Numbered from the stretch's first letter, positions 23,488 to 32,282 are shown. The stretch: DNA of 64,000 nucleotides from Streptomyces sp. Root431 (GCF_001426585.1 NZ_LMEI01000009.1:461621-525620), one strand, 5' to 3'. A program made the numbers and translations. The notes: generated by a model not told the origin, from the letters alone.

Positions 23488-24930
23488 TCAGAGGCCGACG
23501 TCGCGGGCCCGGAGGTCGGCCAGGGTCTCGCGGCGGACGAGGAGCCGGGCGCGGCCGTCGCGGACGGCGACCACCGGCGGGCGGCCCACGAGGTTGTACG
23601 AGGACGCCATCGACAGGTGGTACGCGCCCGCCACCGGCAGCGCCAGGAGGTCCCCGGGGCGGGTGTCGGCGGGCAGCGGGACGTCCTCGGCCAGGACGTC
23701 GCCGGCCTCGCAGTGGCGGCCGACGACCGTCACGCGCTCGGGCCCGGCCGCCGATTGGCGGCCGACGAGACGGGGCGCGTACCGCACGCCGTACAGGGCC
23801 GGGCGCGGGTTGTCGCTCATCCCGCCGTCCACGGCCACGAAGGTCCGGGCGGGGGTGCGCTTCACCCCGAGGACCCGGTAGACCGCGACTCCCGCGGGGC
23901 CGACGACGGCCCGCCCCGGTTCGATGATCAGGCGCGGGACGGGGAGCCCGGCCGCCGCGCAGCTCTCGGCGAGTTCGGCGCGCACCTTGCGGGCGAGGGT
24001 GGTGAGGTCGAGGGCGGGTTCGCCGGGGCGGTAGGCGATGCCGTGGCCGCCGCCGAGGTCGAGCTCGGGCAGCGTCACCCCGTGGGCGTCGCGGACCCTG
24101 GCCATGAGGCCGACGAGCCGCCGGACGGCCACCAGGTACGGCTTGACGTCCGCTATCTGCGATCCCAAGTGGCAATGGAGACCGCTGAGTTCGAGATGCG
24201 ACTGGTCGAGGATGCGGGCGATGGCGTGCTGGGCGTGGCCGTCCCGGATGGAAAGGCCGAACTTCTGGTCCTCCGAACCCGTACGGATCTTCCGGTGGCC
24301 GCCCGCGCTGATGCCCGGCGTCACCCGGACCATGACCTTCTGCCGGCCCTCGGCGCCGACCGCGGCGGCGATGCGGGCGATCTCGGCGGGGGTGTCGATG
24401 ACGATCCGGCCCACGCCGAGGCGGAGCGCGGTCTCCAGGTCGTGCGGCGACTTGACGTTGCCGTGGAGCAGGATCCGCTCGGGCGGGAAGCCGGTGGTGA
24501 CGGCGAGCTCCAGCTCCCCGGCGGAGCACACGTCGAGGCCGAGTCCCTCCTCCTCGACCCAGTGGGCGAGGGCGCGGCAGAGGAAGGCCTTGGCCGCGTA
24601 GTGGATCTCGGCGTCGGGGAAGGCCGTGCGGTAGGTGCGGCAGCGCTCGCGAACCTCCGCCTCGTCGAGGACGTAGACGGGAGTGCCGTGCCCCTCGGCG
24701 ATCTCGGTGAGCGGTACGCCTCCGACGAGGAGCTGTCCGTGGGGCCGCTCGGTGGTGGTGGCGGGCCAGACGGAGAGCGCGTCGGCGGGGGCCGGGCGGT
24801 CGGGGGCGCCGGGCGGGGCCGCGGAAGGGGCGGGCGACGGGGTCGCGGGCGGGGTGGTGGACGGGGTCGTGGAGGGGGTCGTGGGCGGGGCCGTGGAGGG
24901 GGCGGGCAAGGGCAGGGGCAGGGTGGTCAT
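23488..24930 (-). CDS. Diaminopimelate decarboxylase-like PLP enzyme (fold type III)
   Basis: 480 residues. After a Thr/Pro/Ala tail (residues 1-50) comes the alanine-racemase-like barrel. PLP lysine is in HYAAKAFLCR, the substrate/PLP loops are HCHLGSQI, GGGHGIAY, EPGRAVVG and the C-terminal CEAGD and AYHLSMASSYN. These are LysA-type motifs, so the expected reaction is decarboxylation of meso-diaminopimelate to lysine. Ornithine/arginine-type or secondary-metabolic decarboxylases share the fold. No lysine-pathway neighbour is present, so it may be a paralogue of the housekeeping lysA. Start ATG 24930 follows AAGGGA; it is 14 bases downstream of the SAV_915-like gene. Confidence 0.88.
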   Translation of the reverse strand: MTTLPLPLPAPSTAPPTTPSTTPSTTPPATPSPAPSAAPPGAPDRPAPADALSVWPATTTERPHGQLLVGGVPLTEIAEGHGTPVYVLDEAEVRERCRTYRTAFPDAEIHYAAKAFLCRALAHWVEEEGLGLDVCSAGELELAVTTGFPPERILLHGNVKSPHDLETALRLGVGRIVIDTPAEIARIAAAVGAEGRQKVMVRVTPGISAGGHRKIRTGSEDQKFGLSIRDGHAQHAIARILDQSHLELSGLHCHLGSQIADVKPYLVAVRRLVGLMARVRDAHGVTLPELDLGGGHGIAYRPGEPALDLTTLARKVRAELAESCAAAGLPVPRLIIEPGRAVVGPAGVAVYRVLGVKRTPARTFVAVDGGMSDNPRPALYGVRYAPRLVGRQSAAGPERVTVVGRHCEAGDVLAEDVPLPADTRPGDLLALPVAGAYHLSMASSYNLVGRPPVVAVRDGRARLLVRRETLADLRARDVGL

Positions 24931-24944
24931 CTCTGCGGATCCCT

Positions 24945-25358
24945 TCAGCTCGCGAGCGCGGTGAGCGGCCGCGGCTCGGTCACGGCGGTGAGGCGCGCCG
25001 TCGGCATCGGAGTCGGCGTGGCGACCGGGGCCGGGAGCAGGACCGGAGCCGGGGCGTGTCCGTGCCCCTCCGCCGCGAAGGCGGGGTCGATCCTCAACTC
25101 GTGGACGCCCAGTGGCTCCACGAGCGCGCGCAGCGCCGGTTCCGCGAGGGGAATCCACGGCTGGGCGGCCCCGAGGACCGCCCTCAGCCGTGCGGGATCG
25201 GTGAACGCGACGGCGGTCCTGCCGCCGCCGGCCGGCGTACGGAAGAGCCGGGTCGCCCATCCGCCGGCGCTCGGCCGGACCGGCACGCAGAGGCGTCCGG
25301 CGGCCGGGGACTGTTTGACGGGTTCGGCGTCGTCTCCGAAGAGAGCGTCTGCCACCAT
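24945..25358 (-). CDS. SAV_915/SseB-like small protein
   Basis: 137 residues, start MVADALFGDD with GGGAGG in front. The middle part (LCVPVRP, LFRTPAGGGRTAVAFTDPARL, LRALVEPLGVHELRID) matches the SseB-like fold of the actinobacterial SAV_915 family, unknown function. The C-terminal 35 residues are Ala/Pro/Thr-rich. It lies 14 bases upstream of the decarboxylase gene and is probably cotranscribed with it. Confidence 0.72.
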   Translation of the reverse strand: MVADALFGDDAEPVKQSPAAGRLCVPVRPSAGGWATRLFRTPAGGGRTAVAFTDPARLRAVLGAAQPWIPLAEPALRALVEPLGVHELRIDPAFAAEGHGHAPAPVLLPAPVATPTPMPTARLTAVTEPRPLTALAS

Positions 25359-25669
25359 CGGTTCCTCCCGAGGAACGAATCGCGGTCCCGGCGCGGTCGC
25401 ACCGGGGTGCTCTTCGACGCTATGCCCGTCGATCACCGGTCCCGGGCGCCCCCGAATCCCCCCTGACGCGGCCCTGACGGATCGGGGCGGGACGCATACG
25501 CCCCCCATACGCCGCCATACGACCGCGCGGACGCCGTCGGTGCGCCGACCCTGATCCGGCCCTCAACCGACCACCCGTCACATCGGGCGCACCGCCCGGG
25601 AACCTTCCCCCACACCGCCACGTTCTACAGAAGCGTAGAAACAATCGACGACGTCTGGAGTGACGGAAC
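25359..25669. other. Divergent intergenic region before terB-like gene
   Basis: About 310 bases with no gene. The main feature is the palindrome TTCTAC-AGAAGC-GTAGAA at 25623-25640, 29 bases before the TerB start. A run around 25490-25530 (GGGACGCATACGCCCCCCATACGCCGCCATACG) repeats CATACG three times. No terminator or ncRNA was recognised. Confidence 0.5.
25623..25640. promoter_or_regulatory. Palindromic operator upstream of terB-like gene
   Basis: Perfect 6-bp arms TTCTAC and GTAGAA around AGAAGC. A TAC/GTA core is reminiscent of BlaI/MecI-type operators, and a BlaI homologue is encoded 1.5 kb away, but its own promoter shows no copy, so the match is weak. Confidence 0.4.
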
Positions 25670-26125
25670 ATGGCCCTGTGGGACCGCATCAAGGAATCCG
25701 CATCGACGATGCAGACCCAGCTGGTGGCGAGGAAGAACGACCTGAAGAGCGGCGCCTTCCGGGACGCCAGCATGGCGATGTGCGCGCTCGTGGCCGCCGC
25801 CGACGGGACGATCGATCCGGCCGAGCGCCGCCGGGTCGCGCAGCTCATCTCGACCAACGAGGTGCTGCAGAACTTCGACGCGACCGACCTCCAGCGCCGC
25901 TTCGACGAGAACCTGAACAAGCTGACGGCCGACTTCGACTTCGGCAGGGTCAGCGTCCTCCAGGAGATCGCCAAGGCGAAGAAGAAGCCCGCCGAAGCCC
26001 GCGCCGTCGTCCAGATAGGCATCGTCATCGGCGGCGCCGACGGCGACTTCGACAAGACCGAGCAGGCCGTCGTCCGCGAGGCGTGCTTCACCCTCGGGCT
26101 GCCGCCGCACGAGTTCGACCTCTAG
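25670..26125 (+). CDS. TerB family tellurite-resistance-like protein
   Basis: 151 residues, all helical, with the TerB pattern: MAMCALVAAADGTIDPAERRRVAQLI and, in the second half, VQIGIVIGGADGDFDKTEQAVV. The repeated A-D-G-x-x-D-x-x-E acidic sites are the likely metal-binding positions of the domain. TerB proteins are linked to tellurite resistance and envelope stress. Here it stands alone, without terC/D/E genes. Start ATG 25670 follows TGGAG. Confidence 0.9.
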   Translation: MALWDRIKESASTMQTQLVARKNDLKSGAFRDASMAMCALVAAADGTIDPAERRRVAQLISTNEVLQNFDATDLQRRFDENLNKLTADFDFGRVSVLQEIAKAKKKPAEARAVVQIGIVIGGADGDFDKTEQAVVREACFTLGLPPHEFDL

Positions 26126-26145
26126 GACCGGTCCGGCGCCGGTCG

Positions 26146-27102
26146 TTACATCGGGGTGGCCGCCCGCAGGACGAGGAAGAGGGTGACGGCCGAGTTCGCC
26201 GAGGACAGCGCCGACACGGTCGCGCCGACGGCCGCGCCCCAGGCCGCGAACCCGACGGTGGTGAAGAGCGACGGCCAGGTGCGGCCCGTCGGGGCCGGTC
26301 GCAGCAGGGCCGCGACCCGGCGGGGCACCGGGCCCGCGCCGGTGACGGCGGGGAGCGCCGCGGTGGTCGCGGGCGGGGCCAGCAGGGCGGCCGTGCCGAT
26401 CGCGCGGGCCACGCTGCGGCGGCTGCCGACCGCTGCCGCGGCATCCTCGTCGGCCCAGCGTTCGGCGGTGTACGCGACGGCGGTACGGAGCGGCCGCAGG
26501 AACGGGTTGGCGCGGGCCGCGAGATGGACCGCCAGGAGGTGCCGGTGGTGACGGCCCGCCAGGTGGGCCCGCTCGTGGGCGAAGAGGGCCCTGCGTTCGC
26601 GGGAGGTCAGCGCGGCGAGCATGCCGGTGCTGACGACGACCCGGCCGCGCCGGTGACCGGGCCGACGGCCGCGGCGACGGCCGGGCAGGGCGTACGCGTA
26701 CGGGGCGCCGTCCGGCAGCACGGCCACCGACGTCTCGGGCAGCCCCACGAGCGCGCCCTCGGCCCGTCGGCGTACCCGCACGTGGCGCCGGGCCGCCGCA
26801 CCGCACGAGACGAGGACGGCGAGCAGCGCCGGTATCGCCGCCCGGCCGGCCACCTCGTCGTACGGCAGGGCCGCCCGCACCTCGGGGTCCGACCAGGCGT
26901 CGGGCAGCGGGTTGCCGGGCAGTTGGGCCGTGCCGACGATCATGAGCAGGCCGAGACAGAGGGTGCTGCACACGGCGAGGACACCGGCGACGGCGGAGAG
27001 CAGGCGCGTCGCGGTGCGGGGATGGAGCCGGCTCTCGGCGAGCCGGGCGATGGGCCAGGCGGTGAGCGGAAGGACGAGCGGAAGGAAGACGAAGACCCCC
27101 AT
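26146..27102 (-). CDS. M56 family metallopeptidase (BlaR1-like)
   Basis: 318 residues with an N-terminal pair of helices, a cytoplasmic zinc-peptidase region and C-terminal helices. The zinc motif is ALFAHERAHLAGRHH (HExxH), preceded by VVVSTGMLAAL as in BlaR1/HtpX-type enzymes; the third ligand is probably in AERWADEDA. It lacks a C-terminal penicillin sensor domain, so it is a short M56 form. It lies 4 bases after the BlaI gene; such pairs form a repressor and a membrane protease that relieves repression. Confidence 0.9.
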   Translation of the reverse strand: MGVFVFLPLVLPLTAWPIARLAESRLHPRTATRLLSAVAGVLAVCSTLCLGLLMIVGTAQLPGNPLPDAWSDPEVRAALPYDEVAGRAAIPALLAVLVSCGAAARRHVRVRRRAEGALVGLPETSVAVLPDGAPYAYALPGRRRGRRPGHRRGRVVVSTGMLAALTSRERRALFAHERAHLAGRHHRHLLAVHLAARANPFLRPLRTAVAYTAERWADEDAAAAVGSRRSVARAIGTAALLAPPATTAALPAVTGAGPVPRRVAALLRPAPTGRTWPSLFTTVGFAAWGAAVGATVSALSSANSAVTLFLVLRAATPM

Positions 27103-27106
27103 GGCG

Positions 27107-27547
27107 CTACCGATCTCCCTCCCGGGACTCCCCGGGCTCCCCGGGCTCCCCGGGCTCCCCGGGCTCCCCGGCGAGGAGTTCGCGCAGGAGCAGCTCGTCG
27201 TGCGGAGAGAGCGCGGTGACGAAGCTGGCGAGGACCGCCTGCCGGTCCGTCTCGGCGTCCAGCACCTTGCGCATCCGCAGCGCGGCGAGCCCCGCCTCGT
27301 CGGCGACGGCCGTCCAGACGAAGGAGCGCCCCGCCCGCTCGCGCTCGACCGCGCCCTTGCCGTGCAGCCGGGTCAGGATCGTGATCACGGTCGTGTACGC
27401 GAGGTCGCCGCCGAGGCGCTCCTGCACCCACGCCACGGGCACCGGTTCGACGGCACCCTTCAGGACGGAGAGGACGTGCGCCTCCAGCTTTCCCTGGCCG
27501 CGCCTGCGCGGCGAGGACTCCGCCTCGTTCTCCCTGCGGTCCGTCAT
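27107..27547 (-). CDS. BlaI/MecI/CopY-family repressor
   Basis: 146 residues. The winged helix is clear: LEAHVLSVLKGAVEPVPVAWV, LAYTTVITILTRLHGKGAVER, the BlaI signature. The C-terminal dimerisation part follows and ends in a GEPGEPGEPG run encoded by a 9-bp repeat (27121-27170). BlaI proteins repress their own operon and target genes until cleaved by the partner M56 protease. Start ATG 27547 follows GGGAGG. Confidence 0.9.
   Translation of the reverse strand: MTDRRENEAESSPRRRGQGKLEAHVLSVLKGAVEPVPVAWVQERLGGDLAYTTVITILTRLHGKGAVERERAGRSFVWTAVADEAGLAALRMRKVLDAETDRQAVLASFVTALSPHDELLLRELLAGEPGEPGEPGEPGESREGDR
27121..27170. repeat. 9-bp repeat CTCCCCGGG encoding GEP units
   Basis: Five tandem copies of CCGGGCTCC or close variants. 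They encode collagen-like Gly-Glu-Pro repeats at the C-terminus of the BlaI-type repressor. Length changes would stay in frame. Confidence 0.85.
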
Positions 27548-27651
27548 CGCCGCCGCCCTCCCGTCGGTGCCGTATCCAGTGTCGCTCGCCGCTCGTCCCC
27601 GAGGCCGGGAGGCCGGGACGGCGGTCCATCGTACGGCCGTGACGCCGCAGG

Positions 27652-28569
27652 TCAGAAGACGGAGAGGCCCGTGATGGTGGTGAAGCGGTCCAGGGCGGCG
27701 ACGCCGGCGACCGAGTTGCCGCGGGCGTCGAGGCCCGGGCTCCAGACGCAGAGGGTGCAGCGGCCCGGGACGACGGCGATGATCGCGCCGCCCACGCCGC
27801 TCTTGCCGGGGAGACCGACCCGGTAGGCGAAGTCGCCCGCCGCGTCGTAGGTGCCGCAGGTCATCATCACGGCGTTGACCTGCTTGGCCTGGCTGCGGGG
27901 GAGCAGCCGGGAGCCGTCGGAGCGGATGCCGTGCCGGGCGAGGAAGCCGGTGGCGACGGCGAGGTCGGCGCAGGAGGCCTCGATCGAGCACTGCCGGAAG
28001 TACTCGCGGAGGAGGGTCGGCACGGGGGTGGTGATGTTGCCGTAGGAGGCCATGAAGTGGGCGAGGGCGGCGTTGCGGTCGCCGTGGGCGGTCTCGGACG
28101 CGACGACGTCCCGATTGAAGTCGAGGTCCGGGTTGGCGGACTCCGCGCGCAGGAATTCGAGGAGGCTGCCGGAGGCGTCTCCGGTCATGCGGTGCAGGCG
28201 GTCGGTGACGACGAGGGCGCCGGCGTTGATGAACGGATTGCGGGGGATGCCGTGCTCGTACTCCAGCTGGACGAGCGAGTTGAAGGGGTTGCCGGAGGGT
28301 TCGCGGCCGACGTGCTCCCAGAGGCTGTCGCCTTCCCGGGCGAGGTCGAGGGCGAGCGTGAAGACCTTGGTGACGGACTGGGTGGAGAAGGGCTGCTGCC
28401 ACTCCCCCACCCCGTACACCGTGCCGTCGAGCTCCGCCACGGCCATCCCGAAGCGGTTCGGGTCGACGGCGGCGAGGGCCGGGATGTAGTCGGCCGGGCG
28501 GCCCCGGCCGGCGAGGCCCTCGATCTCCTCGCCGATGCGTTCGAGTACGGGTAGGAAGGACTGCACCAT
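27652..28569 (-). CDS. glsA: Glutaminase A
   Basis: 305 residues, the usual size of bacterial glutaminase (L-glutamine + H2O to L-glutamate + NH3). Beta-lactamase-like serine motif STQSVTKVFTLAL (S-x-x-K), NPFINAGALVV, FNRDVVASE, YFRQCSIEASCADLAV, KSGVGGAI and the final VAALDRF are family hallmarks. It is cytoplasmic. Start ATG 28569 was chosen because the sequence then begins with the family's VLERI helix; the ribosome site is weak. Confidence 0.94.
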   Translation of the reverse strand: MVQSFLPVLERIGEEIEGLAGRGRPADYIPALAAVDPNRFGMAVAELDGTVYGVGEWQQPFSTQSVTKVFTLALDLAREGDSLWEHVGREPSGNPFNSLVQLEYEHGIPRNPFINAGALVVTDRLHRMTGDASGSLLEFLRAESANPDLDFNRDVVASETAHGDRNAALAHFMASYGNITTPVPTLLREYFRQCSIEASCADLAVATGFLARHGIRSDGSRLLPRSQAKQVNAVMMTCGTYDAAGDFAYRVGLPGKSGVGGAIIAVVPGRCTLCVWSPGLDARGNSVAGVAALDRFTTITGLSVF

Positions 28570-28612
28570 GAGCGCATTGTGCCCGGCCGGGCCCGCCCGG
28601 CCCGAAACCGGC

Positions 28613-29755
28613 TCAGTTCTCCGCCGTGTCAGGGACGCCGGTCTCCGGCACCTCGTCGAGGGCGTACGGGTGGACGTACCGCGCGTCGTCGAAGGGCGTG
28701 AACCAGGTGCCGAAGCCGAGCGTCGCCACGCCCTCGCCGCCGGCACCCTCGCCCCCGTCGTCCTGGAGCCACGCGAAGTCCATGTCCTCGTAGACCTCGC
28801 CGGCGAAGCGCCCGAGGGCGGCCGCGACCTCGTCGTCCAGGAGTCCGTGCAGGTCGAGGGTGACGTGGGCCTGCTCGATGAGGAGCTTCAGGACGAGCTC
28901 CTCGGCGAGACAGCCGAGCCGCCGGAAGCTGCCGTCGGTGAACCGGGTGGTGAGGGCGATCGCCGTCACCAGGAAGCGGCGCGCGAAGAGCTCGTTGTAC
29001 TGCGCCGCGTGACGCGAGGGCAGTTGGTCGAGGTGCCACAGGTGGCCCTGGCACTCGGCGACGGTGGTGTCCTCCTCGGCGAGGGCCTGCACGTCGTCGT
29101 ACAGCTCGTCGATGAGGACCTCGGCGCCGTACACCAGGGAACCGGCGGCGAGTTCGGCGCTCTCGGGAGTGATGCCGGGGCTCCCGCCGCCCGCTTCGGC
29201 CGACTCCCCCTCCGGAGGGGCCGACGTCTCTTCGGCGACGCCGAAGACGGCCGGGGTGAAGGAGCGCAGCCGGGTCGCGAGCACGCGGAACGCGGCTTCG
29301 TGGTCCTGTGCCTCCCCGTCCGGCTCGTCGGCGGTGTCGGGCTTCGCCGTGTGGTGGGCTCTGCGCGCCTGCGGGTCGCTGGGCGGGGCGCCGGGCCCGT
29401 CGGCCGCTTCGAGGCTCTCGCGCGCCGCGTCGGTGTGCAGCTGCACCTCGCTGCTCTCGACCGTCCACTCGGCGAGCAGCTCCGAACGCTCCAGGACCTC
29501 CTCGCTCACGGAGCCGACCGCTTCCTCCGCGAACTCCAGCGAGGGCGCCGCGACCATCACCTTCAGGATCGCCCCGCCCGGATGGACGGCCACGGCGACG
29601 TCGAACAGGTCCATCTCCATGCCGTCGGCGCCTTCGATACCGGCCACCGACGCGAAGCCCTGCTCCAGCAGGGCGGAGGCTCCCACGCGGTGGAGCCCGT
29701 CCAGCTCCGGAGCGCCCTCCGGAATGCGTATTTCCACGGTTACGACATAGGTCAC
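28613..29755 (-). CDS. Conserved hypothetical acidic protein
   Basis: 380 residues from GTG 29755 (VTYVVTVEIRIPEG). It is very acidic (many Glu/Asp) and rich in Ala and Leu, with no signal peptide or membrane helix. Residues 1-130 look like one alpha/beta domain. A disordered segment of about 60 residues (AADGPGAPPSD ... DEPDGEAQ) follows, then a helical second domain (AAQYNELFARRFLVTAIALTTRF, LAEELVLKLLIEQAHVTLD) and an aromatic end (DMDFAWLQDDG, FTPFDDARYVHPYALDE). The second domain may bind nucleotide or protein, but no motif is diagnostic. I do not recognise the family. Confidence 0.75.
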   Translation of the reverse strand: MTYVVTVEIRIPEGAPELDGLHRVGASALLEQGFASVAGIEGADGMEMDLFDVAVAVHPGGAILKVMVAAPSLEFAEEAVGSVSEEVLERSELLAEWTVESSEVQLHTDAARESLEAADGPGAPPSDPQARRAHHTAKPDTADEPDGEAQDHEAAFRVLATRLRSFTPAVFGVAEETSAPPEGESAEAGGGSPGITPESAELAAGSLVYGAEVLIDELYDDVQALAEEDTTVAECQGHLWHLDQLPSRHAAQYNELFARRFLVTAIALTTRFTDGSFRRLGCLAEELVLKLLIEQAHVTLDLHGLLDDEVAAALGRFAGEVYEDMDFAWLQDDGGEGAGGEGVATLGFGTWFTPFDDARYVHPYALDEVPETGVPDTAEN

Positions 29756-29831
29756 GGACGAAAGCGTGCCAGGCCGGGGCGGCTGGACGCGGGTGTTCGC
29801 GGAAGCTTTTCGCATGCGGGAGCTCGTACGG

Positions 29832-29866
29832 CAGGAGCCGGCGCCCCTCGGGGGCACCGGCTCCTG
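29832..29866. terminator. Terminator after the DHA2 efflux gene
   Basis: CAGGAGCCGG-C-GCCCC TCG GGGGC-A-CCGGCTCCTG: an almost perfect 15-bp stem with a 3-base loop, 15 bases beyond the stop of the efflux gene. Confidence 0.8.
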
Positions 29867-29880
29867 TCACCGTCGGAGGG

Positions 29881-31404
29881 TCAGGCGACGAGCTCGGGCT
29901 TCTCCGTCTCGGCCTCGTCCGTCTCGGCCTCGTTCGCCTCGGCGGGGGTCTTCTTGCCGTCCCGCATGACCAGGGTGGCGAGGACGGCCGCGGCGAGGAC
30001 GCCGATCGCGCTGATCGTGAAGGTGGTGGACATCGAGGTGGTGAAGGCCTCACGGGCCGACTCGATCATCGCGGGGTCGCCCTTGGCGACGGCCAGCGCC
30101 CCGCCGATCGACTGCTTGGCCTGCTCGGGGGCGTCGGCCGGCATCTCGGCGGAGTAGGTGCTGGTGAGGAGCGAGCCGAGGATGGCGATGCCGAGCGCGG
30201 TGCCGGCCTGCTGGATGGTGTCGTTCAGGGCGGAGCCGACGCCCGCCTTCTCCGCGGGGATGGTGCTCATCAGGGCGCCGACGGCGGCCGGCATCGCGAG
30301 GCCGGCGCCGAGGCCGAGGAGGCCCAGGGCGATGGCCGGGACGGTGAAGCCGGAGTGGGCGTCGACCGTGGTGAGCAGGGCGAAGGAGCCCGCCATGACG
30401 AGCATGCCCACGAGGATCAGGACGCGGTTGCCGACCTTGGCGGCGAGTCCGGCGCCGGCGCCGTTGCCGAGGAGGGCGGCGACGGCGAGCGGGACGAAGG
30501 CGAGGCCCGCCTTGACCGGCGAGTAGCCGAGGACGAACTGCAGGTACTGGGTGAGGACGAGGAGCAGGCCGCCGTTGCCGATCTGCACGAGGGTCAGCGA
30601 GAGCGAACCGCCGCTGAAGTTGCGGTGCTTGAAGAGGACCAGCGGCACCATCGGCTCGGGGGTGACGTTCTCCCAGATCACGAAGCCGGCGAGGGAGACG
30701 ACCGCGACCGCCAGGGTGATGAGCCCGCGGCCCTCGAAGGCGCCGTGCTGCGGGATCTCGATGATCCACCAGATGAGCGCGGTCATGCCGACGACGGAGA
30801 GGATCGCGCCGAGCGGGTCGGGCTTCTGCCAGGGGCCCTTCGACTCCGGCATGAGGGTGAGGGCGGCGAGGACGGCGAGGACGACGACCGGGACGTTGAT
30901 GAAGAAGATCGACTGCCAGGAGTAGTGGTCGATCAGGAAGCCGCCGAGGACGGGGCTGCCGACCAGGCCGAGCATCGACACCGAACCCCAGGCCGCCATC
31001 GCCTTGGGCCGCTCGTCCTCGTCGAAGACGGTGATGAGGATGGAGAGCGTCGAGGGCATGATCAGCGCGCCGCCGACACCCATCGTGATCCGCGCGGCGA
31101 TGACCTCGCCGGGGCTGGTGCAGACCGTCGCGGCCAGTGACGCCGCGCCGAAGAGCAGCAGGCCGATGATCATGATCTTCCGCCGGCCGAAGCGGTCACC
31201 GAGGCTTCCCGAGGTGAGGAGGAGTCCCGCGAAGACCAGGATGTAGGAGTCCAGGATCCACTGGATGTCCTGGGCGCTCGCGCCGATGTCCTCGGTCATC
31301 GAGGGAACCGCGACGGTCAGCGCCATGCTGTCGACCACCAGGACCAGGGTGCTGAGGCACAGCACGACCAGGATCCACCAGCGGCGTGGGTTGCGGCTTT
31401 CCAT
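29881..31404 (-). CDS. MFS drug efflux protein, DHA2 (14-TM) family
   Basis: 507 residues with about 14 hydrophobic helices. Antiporter motifs: LDSYILVFAGLLLTSGSLGDRFGRRK (motif A, GxLaDrxGxkk), ITMGVGGALIMPSTLSIL (motif B/C region), GSPVLGGFLIDHYSWQSIFFINVPV. These mark EmrB/QacA-type drug/H+ antiporters. The C-terminal 25 residues are Glu-rich. Start ATG 31404 follows GGGGGAAG. It diverges from a TetR gene with three operator units between them, the standard repressor-pump arrangement. Substrate unknown. Confidence 0.93.
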   Translation of the reverse strand: MESRNPRRWWILVVLCLSTLVLVVDSMALTVAVPSMTEDIGASAQDIQWILDSYILVFAGLLLTSGSLGDRFGRRKIMIIGLLLFGAASLAATVCTSPGEVIAARITMGVGGALIMPSTLSILITVFDEDERPKAMAAWGSVSMLGLVGSPVLGGFLIDHYSWQSIFFINVPVVVLAVLAALTLMPESKGPWQKPDPLGAILSVVGMTALIWWIIEIPQHGAFEGRGLITLAVAVVSLAGFVIWENVTPEPMVPLVLFKHRNFSGGSLSLTLVQIGNGGLLLVLTQYLQFVLGYSPVKAGLAFVPLAVAALLGNGAGAGLAAKVGNRVLILVGMLVMAGSFALLTTVDAHSGFTVPAIALGLLGLGAGLAMPAAVGALMSTIPAEKAGVGSALNDTIQQAGTALGIAILGSLLTSTYSAEMPADAPEQAKQSIGGALAVAKGDPAMIESAREAFTTSMSTTFTISAIGVLAAAVLATLVMRDGKKTPAEANEAETDEAETEKPELVA

Positions 31405-31451
31405 GGGACTTCCCCCTCGACTTTCGTCTGTCGTTCCTGCGTTCCTTGCGA

Positions 31452-31487
31452 TGCGAACACTGTACGCAGCTGCGTACGGCGTTCGCA
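31452..31487. promoter_or_regulatory. Double TetR operator (36-bp palindrome)
   Basis: TGCGAACACTGTACGCAG and CTGCGTACGGCGTTCGCA are inverted 18-mers matching at 16 of 18 positions. Each half is itself a near palindrome (TGCG-A-ACG-C-CGT-A-CGCA pattern), so two operators lie head to head. It is 48 bases from the efflux start. Confidence 0.8.
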
Positions 31488-31510
31488 ACCCCCGACACCT
31501 GTACGCTGGA

Positions 31511-31528
31511 TGCGAACGCCGTACGCAG
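31511..31528. promoter_or_regulatory. TetR operator, third copy, at the regulator start
   Basis: TGCGAACGCCGTACGCAG is identical to the complement of the right half of the double operator. It ends 13 bases before the TetR ATG and overlaps the region just before the AAGGAGG ribosome site, which fits autorepression. Confidence 0.8.
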
Positions 31529-31541
31529 TGAAGGAGGGCTC

Positions 31542-32282
31542 ATGGCAGCCAAGGCGAACCCCGTCCCGTCCGTGTGGGCGCGACAGCAGTCCGCACCCGA
31601 TCAGCCCGCGCTCAGCCGGACCGCGATCGTCCGTGAGGCGATCGTCATGCTCGACGCCGACGGCATCGAGGCGCTCAGCATGCGCAAGCTCGGCGCCCGC
31701 CTCAACGCCGGCGCCACCTCGCTCTACCGTCACGTCGCGACCAAGGACGAGCTCATGGAGCTCGCCGTGGACGAGGTCGCCGCCGAGATCACCGTCCCAC
31801 CGGCCGAGGCCGCCCGCGGCGGAGCCGGCTGGCGCGCCGCCGCGACCGAGGCCGCGGAGTCCTTCCGCGCGACCGCCCTGCGTCACCCCTGGCTCTCGGC
31901 CGTCCTCGGCCAGGCGGGGCTCGCCTACCTGGGCCCGAACCTGATGGCGTACTCGGAGCGGCTCGCCGCGCTGTTCACGGCGGCCGGCTTCCCGGAGCCG
32001 AGCAGGGCGATCGACACCCTCCTGTCGTACGCCATCGGGATGAGCACGACGGAGGCCGCCTGGCTCACCACGGTCGCCCGCTCCGGCGAGACCGAGGCCG
32101 ACTTCATCGCGAGCCTGATGCCCGCCGCCCAGCAGGCCGCGGCCGGCCACGACCACCTCACCGATGCGTACGCCGACGCCGCCGTCCACGCGGTCCTCGA
32201 CCCCGTCGCCATCCGCGACGCGAAGTTCACCTACGGCCTGGACGTCGTCCTGGACGGCCTGGCGATGCGCCTGCCCGACTAG
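31542..32282 (+). CDS. TetR-family regulator (TetR_C type) of the DHA2 pump
   Basis: 246 residues. Helix-turn-helix: AIVREAIVMLDADGIEALSMRKLGARLNAGATSLYRHVATKDELM, with the YRHV recognition-helix end. The C-terminal ligand domain is of the TetR_C class found in tetracycline-type and antibiotic-efflux repressors (TALRHPWLSAVLG, YAIGMSTTEAAW). Start ATG 31542 follows AAGGAGG. The stop codon TAG at 32280-32282 is also the outer edge of the small inverted-repeat element next door. Confidence 0.92.
   Translation: MAAKANPVPSVWARQQSAPDQPALSRTAIVREAIVMLDADGIEALSMRKLGARLNAGATSLYRHVATKDELMELAVDEVAAEITVPPAEAARGGAGWRAAATEAAESFRATALRHPWLSAVLGQAGLAYLGPNLMAYSERLAALFTAAGFPEPSRAIDTLLSYAIGMSTTEAAWLTTVARSGETEADFIASLMPAAQQAAAGHDHLTDAYADAAVHAVLDPVAIRDAKFTYGLDVVLDGLAMRLPD

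Noticed and set aside
25623..25640. Assignment of the palindrome to the nearby BlaI repressor
   Set aside because: The arms only loosely resemble BlaI operators and no copy is present in front of the BlaI gene itself, which such repressors normally control.
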